The notes under the pieces were generated by a model. The model saw only the letters and a list, made by a program, of their open reading frames with translations. It had not been told where the DNA came from and did no database searches. Shown here piece after piece: positions 15,355-23,039 of a stretch of DNA of 38,281 nt. The DNA is from an uncultured Spirochaetales bacterium (GTDB taxonomy: Bacteria > Spirochaetota > Spirochaetia > Sphaerochaetales > Sphaerochaetaceae), in contig CASEAG010000022.1 of NCBI GenBank assembly GCA_949285785.1, forward strand, positions 1 through 38,281. Reading direction: 5' to 3'. A program made the translations under genes and the position numbers. The stretch's first letter is position 1; each line of letters begins with the position of its first letter.

Positions 15355-16404
15355 TCAGATATGATAGGAGTGGGCGATGAGCCTGAAGGCCTCCAGCGCC
15401 CCGCTCATGTCGTCGTCCTGCGCCTCCTCGATGCACTTGCCGAGTGCCTTGAGCCCTTCGAGCAGGGAATCGAGATCCTCCTGCCCGTCTTCGGCCTGTC
15501 CGTCGAGGGTCTTCTCGAACACCTCGAAGAAGCGCTCGTCGTCGACCTCCTCCTGCTGCCTGCTGGACAGCCTGCCCGCGATTTCGATCGAGGACTCGAC
15601 GATCCTCTTCATCATCTCGATGAAGGAGAGCAAGGCCTTGCGCCTCTTCTTGGTCACCAGTGCCTTCTGGCCCGTCATCGCCGAGACCAGATAGCGGACA
15701 TTGGACTCGAGCGTGTCGTAGAGGTCATGATACGTGTCCATCACGATGGAGAGGTCCGGTTCGTCCTTCTTCGACTCCTCGTCCAGCATGCGGGAGAGCG
15801 TGGCTATGCGCTCATTGTTGCGCGATACGATGAAGTCGATCAGCTCTCCATGCTCCTTCACATCCTTCCTGCGTCCTCTGGCGGCATGGATCGCCCCGAT
15901 CGTCTCGACGATGTCCTCGACGCAGGGGAAGTAGAACGGGAAGGTCCTGCACAGGGTCTCCAGGCACTGCTGGGCGACGGACATCGCCATGTCGAGCTGT
16001 CTCTGCTCCATGTAGACCTGGATGAGCATGTCGCACATGTCGCAGTACTGCAGGGCCTGCTCGTTGGGGTTCTGGACGACGTCGGACCAGGGGATCTCGT
16101 TGATCAGGGATTCGAGCATGGACACCAGCGTGTCGTCGTCCTCGACGTTGTCGAACAGGGCCGCCGTGTAGTAGTAGACGAGCCCGTCGAAGTCCTCGTC
16201 AAGCTCGATGCCGTTCTTCATGATATCGTCGGTGAGCTCCGCCATCAGCAGCATCGCCTCGCTGCTCTCGCTGCCATGGTCCAGAATGGCCCTGGCCAGG
16301 GCGTACTTGGCCTTTACAGTACCGGCATGTTCCCTGCCCAGAGTGTGAAGCAGGGCGTCGTACACCTCCCTCTTCTGGGTGATGATCGCATCTTCGCCTT
16401 TCAA
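15355..16404 (-). CDS. TPR-like helical protein, unknown function
   Basis: A 349-residue, acidic, all-helical protein. Repeating segments such as VKAKYALARAILDHG, DMCDMLIQVYMEQRQLDMAM and SNVRYLVSAMTGQKAL have the spacing of degenerate tetratricopeptide repeats, so a protein-protein scaffold is likely. I recognise no specific family. The start is a TTG (16404-16402) chosen because AGGAGG lies 6 nt upstream; the frame stays open for a further ~260 codons upstream, but that part covers nrdG on the other strand. It has its own promoter and terminator. Confidence 0.7.
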   Translation of the reverse strand: MKGEDAIITQKREVYDALLHTLGREHAGTVKAKYALARAILDHGSESSEAMLLMAELTDDIMKNGIELDEDFDGLVYYYTAALFDNVEDDDTLVSMLESLINEIPWSDVVQNPNEQALQYCDMCDMLIQVYMEQRQLDMAMSVAQQCLETLCRTFPFYFPCVEDIVETIGAIHAARGRRKDVKEHGELIDFIVSRNNERIATLSRMLDEESKKDEPDLSIVMDTYHDLYDTLESNVRYLVSAMTGQKALVTKKRRKALLSFIEMMKRIVESSIEIAGRLSSRQQEEVDDERFFEVFEKTLDGQAEDGQEDLDSLLEGLKALGKCIEEAQDDDMSGALEAFRLIAHSYHI

Positions 16405-16436
16405 GTCGATCCTCCTGTGTGCGATTGATGCATGCA

Positions 16437-16464
16437 ATTCTAGCAGAAAAGCGATGCAAGACAA
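16437..16464 (-). promoter_or_regulatory. Putative promoter of the TPR-like gene
   Basis: Minus-strand TTGTCT (16464-16459), 16-bp spacer and extended -10 TGC-TAGAAT (hexamer 16442-16437). A leader of about 25 nt carries AGGAGG before the TTG start. Confidence 0.5.
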
Positions 16465-16501
16465 AGCCGACTGTCGGATTTGAACCAGGGGCGAGTGATA
16501 T

Positions 16502-16548
16502 GCACTACATATGGTGGTGAGTTGATTATACAACGCTAGATGTTGCAA
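16502..16548. promoter_or_regulatory. Tandem NrdR-box-like palindromes upstream of nrdG
   Basis: Box 1 (16502-16517) reads GCACTACATATGGTGG and matches the NrdR consensus ACACTATATATAGTGT at 12 of 16 positions. Box 2 (16533-16548) is weaker (ACGCTAGATGTTGCAA). Their starts are 31 bp apart, three helical turns, the usual NrdR arrangement. Box 2 covers the predicted nrdG -35, as expected for repression by NrdR-dATP. Confidence 0.6.
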
Positions 16549-16571
16549 TGGCGACTCTCTTGTGATAAACT
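16543..16571 (+). promoter_or_regulatory. Putative nrdG promoter
   Basis: -35 TTGCAA (16543-16548), 17-bp spacer, extended -10 TGA-TAAACT (hexamer 16566-16571). Seven nt separate the box from the ATG at 16579, so the mRNA would be leaderless or nearly so. Confidence 0.45.
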
Positions 16572-16578
16572 GCGGAAC

Positions 16579-17280
16579 ATGCTCAGGATACATGGTCTGA
16601 ACAAGTTGTCGCTGGTCGACTATCCCGGTCTGATGTCGGCGATAGTCTTCACGGGCTGCTGCAATTTCCGCTGCCCGTTCTGTCATAACTCCTCGCTGGT
16701 CCTCGACCCGTCCAGCCAGCCCGTGCTCGACGTGGAGGAGATCCTGTCGTTCCTGAAAAGGCGCAAGGGGATGCTTGACGGCGTGGTTGTGACCGGAGGG
16801 GAGCCGACGATACACGACGACCTGCCGCAGTTCATCCGCTCTATCAAGGACCTGGGCTATCTGGTCAAGCTCGACACGAACGGATCCCGGCCCGACATGG
16901 TACGCCGCCTCGTCGAGGCCCATCTGGTCGACTACATCGCCATGGACATCAAGAACTCCCTGGACCGCTATGGCATGACCGTGGGAATTCCCGACTTCGA
17001 CACCACGCCGATCCGGGAGAGCGTCGACTATATCAGAGGCTGCGGGGTGGACTACGAGTTCCGCACGACCGTGGTCGCCGGGCTCCACTACGAGGAGAAT
17101 TTCCATGGAATCTGCCGCCTGATCGCGCCTTGTCGACGCTATTTTCTGCAAACTTTTGTCCCATCGCAAGATACGATCGTCCAAGGTCTGGAGGCACCTT
17201 CCAGGGGCGATATGGAAAACTATCTTGAATTGGTTAGAAGTTATATAGGTGAGGCCGCGATCCGGGATAGCAGGGATTAG
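16579..17280 (+). CDS. nrdG: Anaerobic ribonucleotide reductase activase (radical SAM)
   Basis: A 233-residue radical SAM protein with the CxxxCxxC cluster motif at Cys28, Cys32, Cys35, the GGE motif in VVTGGEPTIHDD, and the LVKLDTNGSRPD segment. This is the NrdG2/PflA-like type of activase that generates the glycyl radical on NrdD. The next plus-strand gene, nrdD, starts 125 nt downstream and is its likely partner. I chose the ATG at 16579 because it gives the family N-terminus LRIHGLNKLSLVDYPG. Tandem NrdR-like boxes precede it. Confidence 0.9.
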   Translation: MLRIHGLNKLSLVDYPGLMSAIVFTGCCNFRCPFCHNSSLVLDPSSQPVLDVEEILSFLKRRKGMLDGVVVTGGEPTIHDDLPQFIRSIKDLGYLVKLDTNGSRPDMVRRLVEAHLVDYIAMDIKNSLDRYGMTVGIPDFDTTPIRESVDYIRGCGVDYEFRTTVVAGLHYEENFHGICRLIAPCRRYFLQTFVPSQDTIVQGLEAPSRGDMENYLELVRSYIGEAAIRDSRD

Positions 17281-17286
17281 TTGCCA

Positions 17287-17333
17287 ACGCTATATGTAGT
17301 GGCATGCATGAATGGTGACGCTTAGTATTGTGT
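17287..17333. promoter_or_regulatory. Tandem NrdR-box-like palindromes upstream of nrdD
   Basis: Box 1 (17287-17302) reads ACGCTATATGTAGTGG, 13 of 16 matches to the NrdR consensus. Box 2 (17318-17333) reads ACGCTTAGTATTGTGT, 11 of 16. Start-to-start spacing is 31 bp, identical to the pair before nrdG. They end 8 bp before the predicted -35 of nrdD. Confidence 0.7.
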
Positions 17334-17341
17334 TTTTCCTC

Positions 17342-17370
17342 TTGCGTTCCAGTCCATACTGTGCTAGATT
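17342..17370 (+). promoter_or_regulatory. Putative nrdD promoter
   Basis: -35 TTGCGT (17342-17347), 17-bp spacer, extended -10 TGC-TAGATT (hexamer 17365-17370). A leader of about 30 nt includes GAGGTG before the ATG at 17406. Confidence 0.55.
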
Positions 17371-17405
17371 GTATTGCAATCGATAAGTGAAATGAGGTGA
17401 AATAG

Positions 17406-19763
17406 ATGTACGAAGTGGTCAAGCGAGACGGCAAGGTCGTGGCCTTCGATATCAGGAAGATCGCAGGTGCGATCAGGAAGGCCTTCGACGCCAGCGGAAA
17501 GCAGTACAACGATGACATAATCGACTTCATCGCCCTCAAGGTGACGAGCGATTATGAGAAGAAGATCAGGGATGGCAAGGTCCAGGTCGAGGACATCCAG
17601 GACAGCGTCGAGAGCGTCCTGTCGGCGGCCGGCTACACCGATGTCGCGAAGACGTACATCCTGTACAGGAAGCAGCGCGAGAAGATCCGCAACATGAAGT
17701 CCACCTATCTGGACTACAAGAACGTCGTGGACGGCTATCTCGGTGCAAGCGACTGGCGTGTCAAGGAGAACAGCACCGTCAACTACTCCCTGGGCGGACT
17801 TATCCTGTCCAACAGCGGCGCCATCACCGCCAACTACTGGCTCAGCGAGATCTACGACCAGGAGATCGCAGACGCCCACAGGAAGTGCGACTTCCATCTG
17901 CATGACCTCTCGATGCTCTCCGGGTACTGTGCAGGCTGGTCCATCAGACAGCTGATCGAGGAGGGCCTTGGCGGCGTCACCGGCAAGATCACGTCCGCTC
18001 CTGCCAAGCACCTGTCCACGCTGTGCAACCAGATGGTCAACTTCCTCGGCATCATGCAGAACGAGTGGGCCGGCGCCCAGGCGTTCAGCTCATTCGACAC
18101 ATATCTGGCACCGTTCGTCAGGGTCGACCATCTCGACTACGACGAGGTGAAGCAGTGCATCCAGTCGTTCGTATACGGCGTCAACACGCCTTCCAGATGG
18201 GGCTGCCAGGCTCCGTTCACGAACATCACGCTGGACTGGGTCTGCCCGCCTGACATGAAGGACAGGAAGGCTCTGGTCGGCGGCAGGGAGATGGACTTCA
18301 CATACGGCGAGTGCAAGGCCGAGATGGACATGGTCAACAAGGCCTTCATCGAGGTCATGATCGAGGGCGACGCGAACGGACGCGGCTTCCAGTATCCGAT
18401 TCCGACCTATTCCATCACCAAGGACTTCGACTGGTCCGAGACCGAGAACAACAGGCTCCTGTTCGAGATGACCGCCAAGTACGGAACCCCGTACTTCTCC
18501 AACTACATCAACTCCGACATGGAGCCCAGCGACGTGCGCAGCATGTGCTGCCGCCTGCGCCTGGATCTCAGGGAGCTGAGGAAGAAGTCCGGCGGCTACT
18601 TCGGATCCGGAGAGTCCACGGGAAGCATCGGCGTCGTCACGCTCAACCTGCCTCGCATGGCGTACCAGAGCAAGGACAAGGACGACTTCTATCATCGCCT
18701 CGACCACCTCATGGACGTCGCGGCCCGCAGCCTCAAGGTCAAGAGGACCGTCATCACGAAGCTGCTGGACGAGGGTCTCTATCCCTATACGAAGCGCTAT
18801 CTCGGCTCATTCGACAACCACTTCTCGACCATCGGACTGGTCGGCATGAACGAGGCCTGCCTGAACGCCAGCTGGCTGAGGATGGACCTGACCCACAAGG
18901 AGGCGCAGGACTTCTCCGTCGATGTGCTCAACCACATGAGGGAGCGCCTGTCCGACTACCAGGAGCAGTACGGCGACCTGTACAACCTCGAGGCGACTCC
19001 GGCCGAGTCCACCAGCTACCGCTTCGCCAAGCATGACGTGGAGGACTTCCCCGCGATCATCACGGCCAGCGACAACGCCGCGGCTCCGTACTATACCAAC
19101 TCGTCGCATCTGCCCGTCGGCTACACCGACGATATCTTCACGGCGCTTGACATCCAGGACAGGTTGCAGACGCTGTACACCTCCGGAACCGTCTTCCACG
19201 TGTTCCTCGGAGAGAAGCTTCCGACCTGGAAGGCCGCTGCCGAGATTGTGCGCAAGATCGCAGAGAACTACGAGATGCCGTACTACACGCTCAGCCCGAC
19301 CTATTCGGTATGTCCTGACCATGGATACATCACCGGCGAGGTCTACAAGTGCCCGACCTGCGGCAAGACCACCGAGGTCTACTCGAGGATCACGGGCTAC
19401 TACCGCCCTGTCCAGAACTGGAACGTCGGCAAGACAGAGGAGTTCAAGGAGAGGAAGGAGTATGTGCTCGAGACCAGCCACTTCCATGGTTCGCATGTCA
19501 CCAGAAAGGAGAACACCGTGGTTGACAACGCCTCGTCCCTGCTGCTCTTCACGACGAAGACCTGCCCCAACTGCAGGACTGCAAAGGCGGCTCTGGACAA
19601 GGCCGGCGTGAAGTACGAGGTGATCGATGCGGAGGAGAATGCGGATCTGGCGAGGAAGTACCACATCATGCAGGCTCCGACGCTGGTCGCACTGAAGGGT
19701 GAGGAGGCCGAGATCTCCAGCGGAATCGCCGCCGTCAAGGCCTACATCGAGCGCGCCTGCTGA
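17406..19763 (+). CDS. nrdD: Anaerobic ribonucleoside-triphosphate reductase with fused glutaredoxin-like domain
   Basis: A 785-residue class III RNR that makes dNTPs without oxygen. It starts with an ATP-cone (residues 1-95, YEVVKRDGKVVAFDIRKI), followed by the large ten-stranded barrel. A zinc site (C636-x2-H639, C649-x2-C652) precedes the glycyl-radical loop RITGYYRPVQNWN, with Gly664 as radical site. Residues of about 707-785 form an extra thioredoxin/glutaredoxin-fold domain with CPNC at 720-723 and the cis-Pro motif QAPTL, which may supply reductant in cis. GAGGTG lies before the ATG. It follows nrdG and shares its NrdR-box arrangement. Confidence 0.95.
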   Translation: MYEVVKRDGKVVAFDIRKIAGAIRKAFDASGKQYNDDIIDFIALKVTSDYEKKIRDGKVQVEDIQDSVESVLSAAGYTDVAKTYILYRKQREKIRNMKSTYLDYKNVVDGYLGASDWRVKENSTVNYSLGGLILSNSGAITANYWLSEIYDQEIADAHRKCDFHLHDLSMLSGYCAGWSIRQLIEEGLGGVTGKITSAPAKHLSTLCNQMVNFLGIMQNEWAGAQAFSSFDTYLAPFVRVDHLDYDEVKQCIQSFVYGVNTPSRWGCQAPFTNITLDWVCPPDMKDRKALVGGREMDFTYGECKAEMDMVNKAFIEVMIEGDANGRGFQYPIPTYSITKDFDWSETENNRLLFEMTAKYGTPYFSNYINSDMEPSDVRSMCCRLRLDLRELRKKSGGYFGSGESTGSIGVVTLNLPRMAYQSKDKDDFYHRLDHLMDVAARSLKVKRTVITKLLDEGLYPYTKRYLGSFDNHFSTIGLVGMNEACLNASWLRMDLTHKEAQDFSVDVLNHMRERLSDYQEQYGDLYNLEATPAESTSYRFAKHDVEDFPAIITASDNAAAPYYTNSSHLPVGYTDDIFTALDIQDRLQTLYTSGTVFHVFLGEKLPTWKAAAEIVRKIAENYEMPYYTLSPTYSVCPDHGYITGEVYKCPTCGKTTEVYSRITGYYRPVQNWNVGKTEEFKERKEYVLETSHFHGSHVTRKENTVVDNASSLLLFTTKTCPNCRTAKAALDKAGVKYEVIDAEENADLARKYHIMQAPTLVALKGEEAEISSGIAAVKAYIERAC

Positions 19764-19791
19764 AAAACCGTAATCCAATAATCGTCATATT

Positions 19792-19830
19792 GCCGCTGTC
19801 GGGAGGAATCCTGGTAGCGGCTTTCCTCTT
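19792..19830 (+). terminator. Putative rho-independent terminator of nrdD
   Basis: Stem GCCGCT (19792-19797) / AGCGGC (19816-19821) with additional AGGA/TCCT pairing inside the loop, followed by TTTCCTCTT. It lies 28 nt after the nrdD stop. Confidence 0.55.
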
Positions 19831-19882
19831 GTCTCCTCCAGTGTGGATTTTTCCTTTTGATTGTGAGATAGTCCAGAAGTAG

Positions 19883-21691
19883 ATGAAGAGGATAGCCGCA
19901 TTCGCCATAGTCGTCCTGTTGTGCATGACATCGATCCTTGCCGCCCATGATGGGAACCGGCAGAGGGTGGTCGAGGTCGGCGACGACCTGTACGATGCGA
20001 TGTGCGCCCTGTATTTCTCCCAGGGCATGGCCTCTCCTTCCACCACCGGCCCCTGGACAGTCGGCGAGATGGACATGATGCTTGAGCGCATCGACGTGTC
20101 CGTACTCGACGATGCGGAGCGCAGACTCTACGACATGATTGCGGCCGGACTCGGCAAAAGCCCGCGCTTCCAGCCTGACGATGCACTCGGCATAGACGCC
20201 TCCATCGTGTTCAGCCCTTATATATACGTGCACGCGAACAAGGACGACTTCACGAATCCGGACGACTGGGCCAATGACGGATGGTGGGGCGACTGGAACA
20301 GGATGGAGAGCCTGCTGGCGATCCCGCTGGCGATCTCCATAGGCGACCACATCTACGGCTATACGGAGGTGCAGGCGGGGGCCAACCGCTCGATGCTCGC
20401 CGACATCCACGATATCGGATACGTGGATCACCCGTCTTCACATGTGACGTATGACGGGCGCAACGTGTTGTCCAACATCTTCCTGCTTCCTCCGGGGGAG
20501 GGCAACGACTTCAACCTGAACTTCCCATATCGGGCGGTAGGCAGCGTGGGTGGCGAGCACTGGAATCTGCTGATCGGACGCGAGAAGCTCAGCTGGGGAC
20601 CCGGCGTCACCGGCAACCTGATGGTCGGCGACCAGATCCCGTACCACAACAACGCCCGATTCAGCGCATTCACCCGGAGCTTCAAGTACACATTCAGCGT
20701 CTCGTCGTTCATCCATCCGCTGAACTACACGTTCAAGGCGGATGATGGCAACGACTATCTGGACATGTACTACGACCAGGCGAAGCCGAGGAAGGGCCTG
20801 AACCTGTTCATCGCCCATCGTCTGGAGTGGAGGATAGGGCAGAAGGCGAACATGACGCTCACCGAGGCGATCATGTACCAGACGGATGGCGGCGGGATGG
20901 ACTTCTCCGTCCTCAGTCCGACGGCCCTGTTCCACAACTACTACATCAGGGGGAACGCCAACTCCATGCTCTCATTCGAGCTGGACATGTCGATCTTCAG
21001 GCACTTCGATTTCTACTTCTCCTTCCTGATAGACGAGATCAACGGGCCGGGCGAATACGACTCGGGAGACGAGTTCCCGCCTTCCGCCTTCGCATTCCAG
21101 ATGGGGCTTAAGACGAGCTGGCCCATGGAGACGGGCTACCTTTACGGCTCCCTCGAAGGCGTGTACACCGACCCGTATCTCTACCTCAGGGACGACGGAC
21201 GGGATCCGAGGGGTTCCGGGGACTACGGAATCAACTTCATCGTCGCCGTTCCCGAATACGTGAACGGCACGGGGAATCAGCGTGTGGCCAACTATTCCCT
21301 GGAGTTCCTCGGCTACCGCTATGGAAACGACAGCATCGTCGCTAATCTCAACCTCGGCTGGAAGGACTACCGCGGATGGAGCCTGGAGGGCAACTTCATG
21401 TATCTCGTCCAGGGGGTGATGGACAGGTATTCCCGCTGGCAGATGGTCGACCATGACGTGGCAGGACCCACCTCCTCGTCAGATGTGGGCAGCTACCTGT
21501 ACCAGGACGTCAGACGGAAGAACGCCGTCAGCCATACACTGCTTTTCACCATCTCCTCCACTGTCGAGATCACCGACTGGCTGTCTGTCGATGGCAAGAT
21601 CGATTACGTCACGATCTTCAACCATCTCAACATGAAAGGCGAGACCGCCTCGGACTTCCAGCTTTCACTCGGAATCATAATGTCATATTGA
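19883..21691 (+). CDS. Outer-membrane beta-barrel protein, Wzi-like candidate
   Basis: A 602-residue protein with a Sec signal peptide (KRIAAFAIVVLLCMTSILAA, cleavage near residue 21). The rest is rich in aromatic residues and alternating strands, ending with an amphipathic strand FQLSLGIIMSY of the kind recognised by BAM. The central block HWNLLIGREKLSWGPGVTG resembles the capsule-assembly Wzi family of outer-membrane barrels, but I hold that only as a possibility. It lies alone between nrdD and a tRNA. No clear Shine-Dalgarno sequence is visible (AGAAG is nearest). Confidence 0.7.
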   Translation: MKRIAAFAIVVLLCMTSILAAHDGNRQRVVEVGDDLYDAMCALYFSQGMASPSTTGPWTVGEMDMMLERIDVSVLDDAERRLYDMIAAGLGKSPRFQPDDALGIDASIVFSPYIYVHANKDDFTNPDDWANDGWWGDWNRMESLLAIPLAISIGDHIYGYTEVQAGANRSMLADIHDIGYVDHPSSHVTYDGRNVLSNIFLLPPGEGNDFNLNFPYRAVGSVGGEHWNLLIGREKLSWGPGVTGNLMVGDQIPYHNNARFSAFTRSFKYTFSVSSFIHPLNYTFKADDGNDYLDMYYDQAKPRKGLNLFIAHRLEWRIGQKANMTLTEAIMYQTDGGGMDFSVLSPTALFHNYYIRGNANSMLSFELDMSIFRHFDFYFSFLIDEINGPGEYDSGDEFPPSAFAFQMGLKTSWPMETGYLYGSLEGVYTDPYLYLRDDGRDPRGSGDYGINFIVAVPEYVNGTGNQRVANYSLEFLGYRYGNDSIVANLNLGWKDYRGWSLEGNFMYLVQGVMDRYSRWQMVDHDVAGPTSSSDVGSYLYQDVRRKNAVSHTLLFTISSTVEITDWLSVDGKIDYVTIFNHLNMKGETASDFQLSLGIIMSY

Positions 21692-21698
21692 CGAAATG

Positions 21699-21790
21699 AT
21701 GTAACGCTATTGGAATATTGATGGTTACATATTCATATCATATTTTAATTATATCGTTTAGATGGAATTATAATATTAAAAAATAATATT
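21699..21790. repeat. AT-rich island with two inverted repeats
   Basis: About 90 bp of strongly AT-rich DNA follows the barrel gene in an otherwise GC-rich window. It contains a 7-bp inverted repeat ATGTAAC (21699-21705) / GTTACAT (21724-21730) and another, AATATTA (21772-21778) / TAATATT (21784-21790), around an A5 loop. It could act as a weak terminator, a bent upstream element or a protein-binding site; no gene is present. Confidence 0.5.
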
Positions 21791-21905
21791 GCTTTCCATC
21801 ATTTCAGCTTCTTGCATGCCGCCCGACTTCCCTCGTGCCGTATGGGGTGTGAATGATATTCGGCCAGTTGGATAGATGAAAGATGCATTTTCTGCCTGAT
21901 GACGG

Positions 21906-21934
21906 TTGAACAAAAAATCCAAAGAGAGTAGGAT
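21906..21934 (+). promoter_or_regulatory. Putative tRNA-Pro promoter
   Basis: -35 TTGAAC (21906-21911), 17-bp spacer, -10 TAGGAT (21929-21934). Predicted initiation near 21941 lies about 5 nt before the mature tRNA. Confidence 0.5.
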
Positions 21935-21945
21935 GCAGAAAGTCT

Positions 21946-22019
21946 CGGGCTGTAGCGCAGGGGTTTAGCGTACAAGTCTGGGGGACTTGGGGTCGCCGGT
22001 TCAAATCCGGCCAGCCCGA
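21946..22019 (+). tRNA. tRNA-Pro (anticodon GGG)
   Basis: A 74-nt cloverleaf. The acceptor stem pairs CGGGCTG with CAGCCCG and has A as discriminator base. The D-arm starts with GCGCAG, and the anticodon stem CAAGT/ACTTG encloses loop CTGGGGG with anticodon GGG. The T-arm is GCCGG-TTCAAAT-CCGGC. CCA is not encoded. A strong terminator follows. Confidence 0.95.
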
Positions 22020-22033
22020 CTACCGAGCAGCAT

Positions 22034-22070
22034 GCCGGCATTCCACAAGGGGTGCCGGCTGTCTTTTTCT
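22034..22070 (+). terminator. Rho-independent terminator of tRNA-Pro
   Basis: An 11-bp stem (GCCGGCATTCC with GGGGTGCCGGC, including G-T pairs) closes the tetraloop ACAA and is followed by TGTCTTTTTCT. Confidence 0.85.
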
Positions 22071-22198
22071 CCTGGAACCCCTGCAATCGGCTTTCGCCTT
22101 GCATCATTCTGGTGCGGATCGGGTGTCGAATGAACGTGAACATATGACATAAGTCTTCAAAACACGATCATATCCCGATGAGCCATGGAATATCGATA

Positions 22199-22228
22199 TT
22201 GCGAAATATGTTGTCATGACAGTATAAT
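22199..22228 (+). promoter_or_regulatory. Putative promoter of the chaperone-usher locus
   Basis: -35 TTGCGA (22199-22204), 18-bp spacer, perfect -10 TATAAT (22223-22228). The leader carries GAGAGG before the ATG at 22252. Confidence 0.55.
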
Positions 22229-22251
22229 GGGCTGAAGTAAGAGAGGTCTAC

Positions 22252-22995
22252 ATGAGACATAAGTCAATTGTAATCATGTTTCTGCTGTCGATTCTTGCCT
22301 GTGCAACGCTCTCTGCGTTCCAGTTCGAACCGCTTGTGCAGTCATTCGACGTATCCGGTGCAGACGCCACCAGGACCTTCACCATAACCAACGACAGCGA
22401 TGACATCATCGCCGTGGTCGTCAGCGCCCTTGTCAGGACCCAGGACGGCGAAGGCAACGAGGTCAACTCGGATGCCTCCAGATATTTCAACATCCAGCCG
22501 GCGAGAATACTCATCCAGCCGCAGAGCTCGCAGATCGTCCGCGTCCAGTACCGTGGGCCCAGAACCGTCACCAGGGAGCTCTCTTTCAGGATAGTCGCCG
22601 AGCAGATCCCGTATTCGCAGGGCCGCATCGCCTCCTCGGGAAGCATGTTCAACTTTCTTTATGTCTTCCGTGCATCCGCCTATGTGCTTCCCAACCAGAT
22701 ACAGGAGAGCGTGCGCGTGGGCGCGTTGCAGGACAACGGGGACGGCACGCTGGCCGTGACGCTTGCCAACAACGGCAACGTCCATCAGATACTGTACGAC
22801 TGCCAGCTGACGATAAAGGATGCAGAAGGTGGAAGTGTGACACTGTCAGGATCCGATGCGCTGCCGGGAATCTCCGGTTCGAACATCCTTGCGGGCATGA
22901 CATGGACCAAGGACATCCCGCTCCCCGATGGTCTTGCCGCAGGTTCCACCTACAGTGCATCCATCGAATACGACTTCGACATAGAGAACCAGTGA
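22252..22995 (+). CDS. PapD-like periplasmic pilus-assembly chaperone
   Basis: A 247-residue protein with an N-terminal signal (MRHKSIVIMFLLSILACATLSA). Cleavage after LSA would give a soluble periplasmic protein; ILAC is a weaker lipobox alternative. Domain 1 is an Ig-like fold with FTITNDSDDIIAVVVSAL and the strand QSSQIVRVQYRGP that resembles the chaperone G1 strand, which donates to pilin subunits. FRIVAEQIPY and the later ASAYVLPNQIQ match fimbrial chaperones. A second Ig-like domain begins near VTLANNGNVHQIL. It is followed 44 nt later by an usher-like gene, the standard partner. No pilin gene is nearby. Confidence 0.8.
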   Translation: MRHKSIVIMFLLSILACATLSAFQFEPLVQSFDVSGADATRTFTITNDSDDIIAVVVSALVRTQDGEGNEVNSDASRYFNIQPARILIQPQSSQIVRVQYRGPRTVTRELSFRIVAEQIPYSQGRIASSGSMFNFLYVFRASAYVLPNQIQESVRVGALQDNGDGTLAVTLANNGNVHQILYDCQLTIKDAEGGSVTLSGSDALPGISGSNILAGMTWTKDIPLPDGLAAGSTYSASIEYDFDIENQ

Positions 22996-23039
22996 GGCCA
23001 TCTGCCGATACTGCTCCATGAAAGGTGTGTGATTGCGGT

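Noticed and set aside
16405-17184. 260-codon upstream extension of the TPR-like frame
   Set aside because: It is antisense to nrdG and crosses the divergent promoters; a TTG with AGGAGG at 16404 explains the start.
21799-22143. Minus-strand frame over the tRNA-Pro with the phrase GFEPATPSPP
   Set aside because: This is the well-known false translation of a tRNA gene's opposite strand; the cloverleaf is clear.
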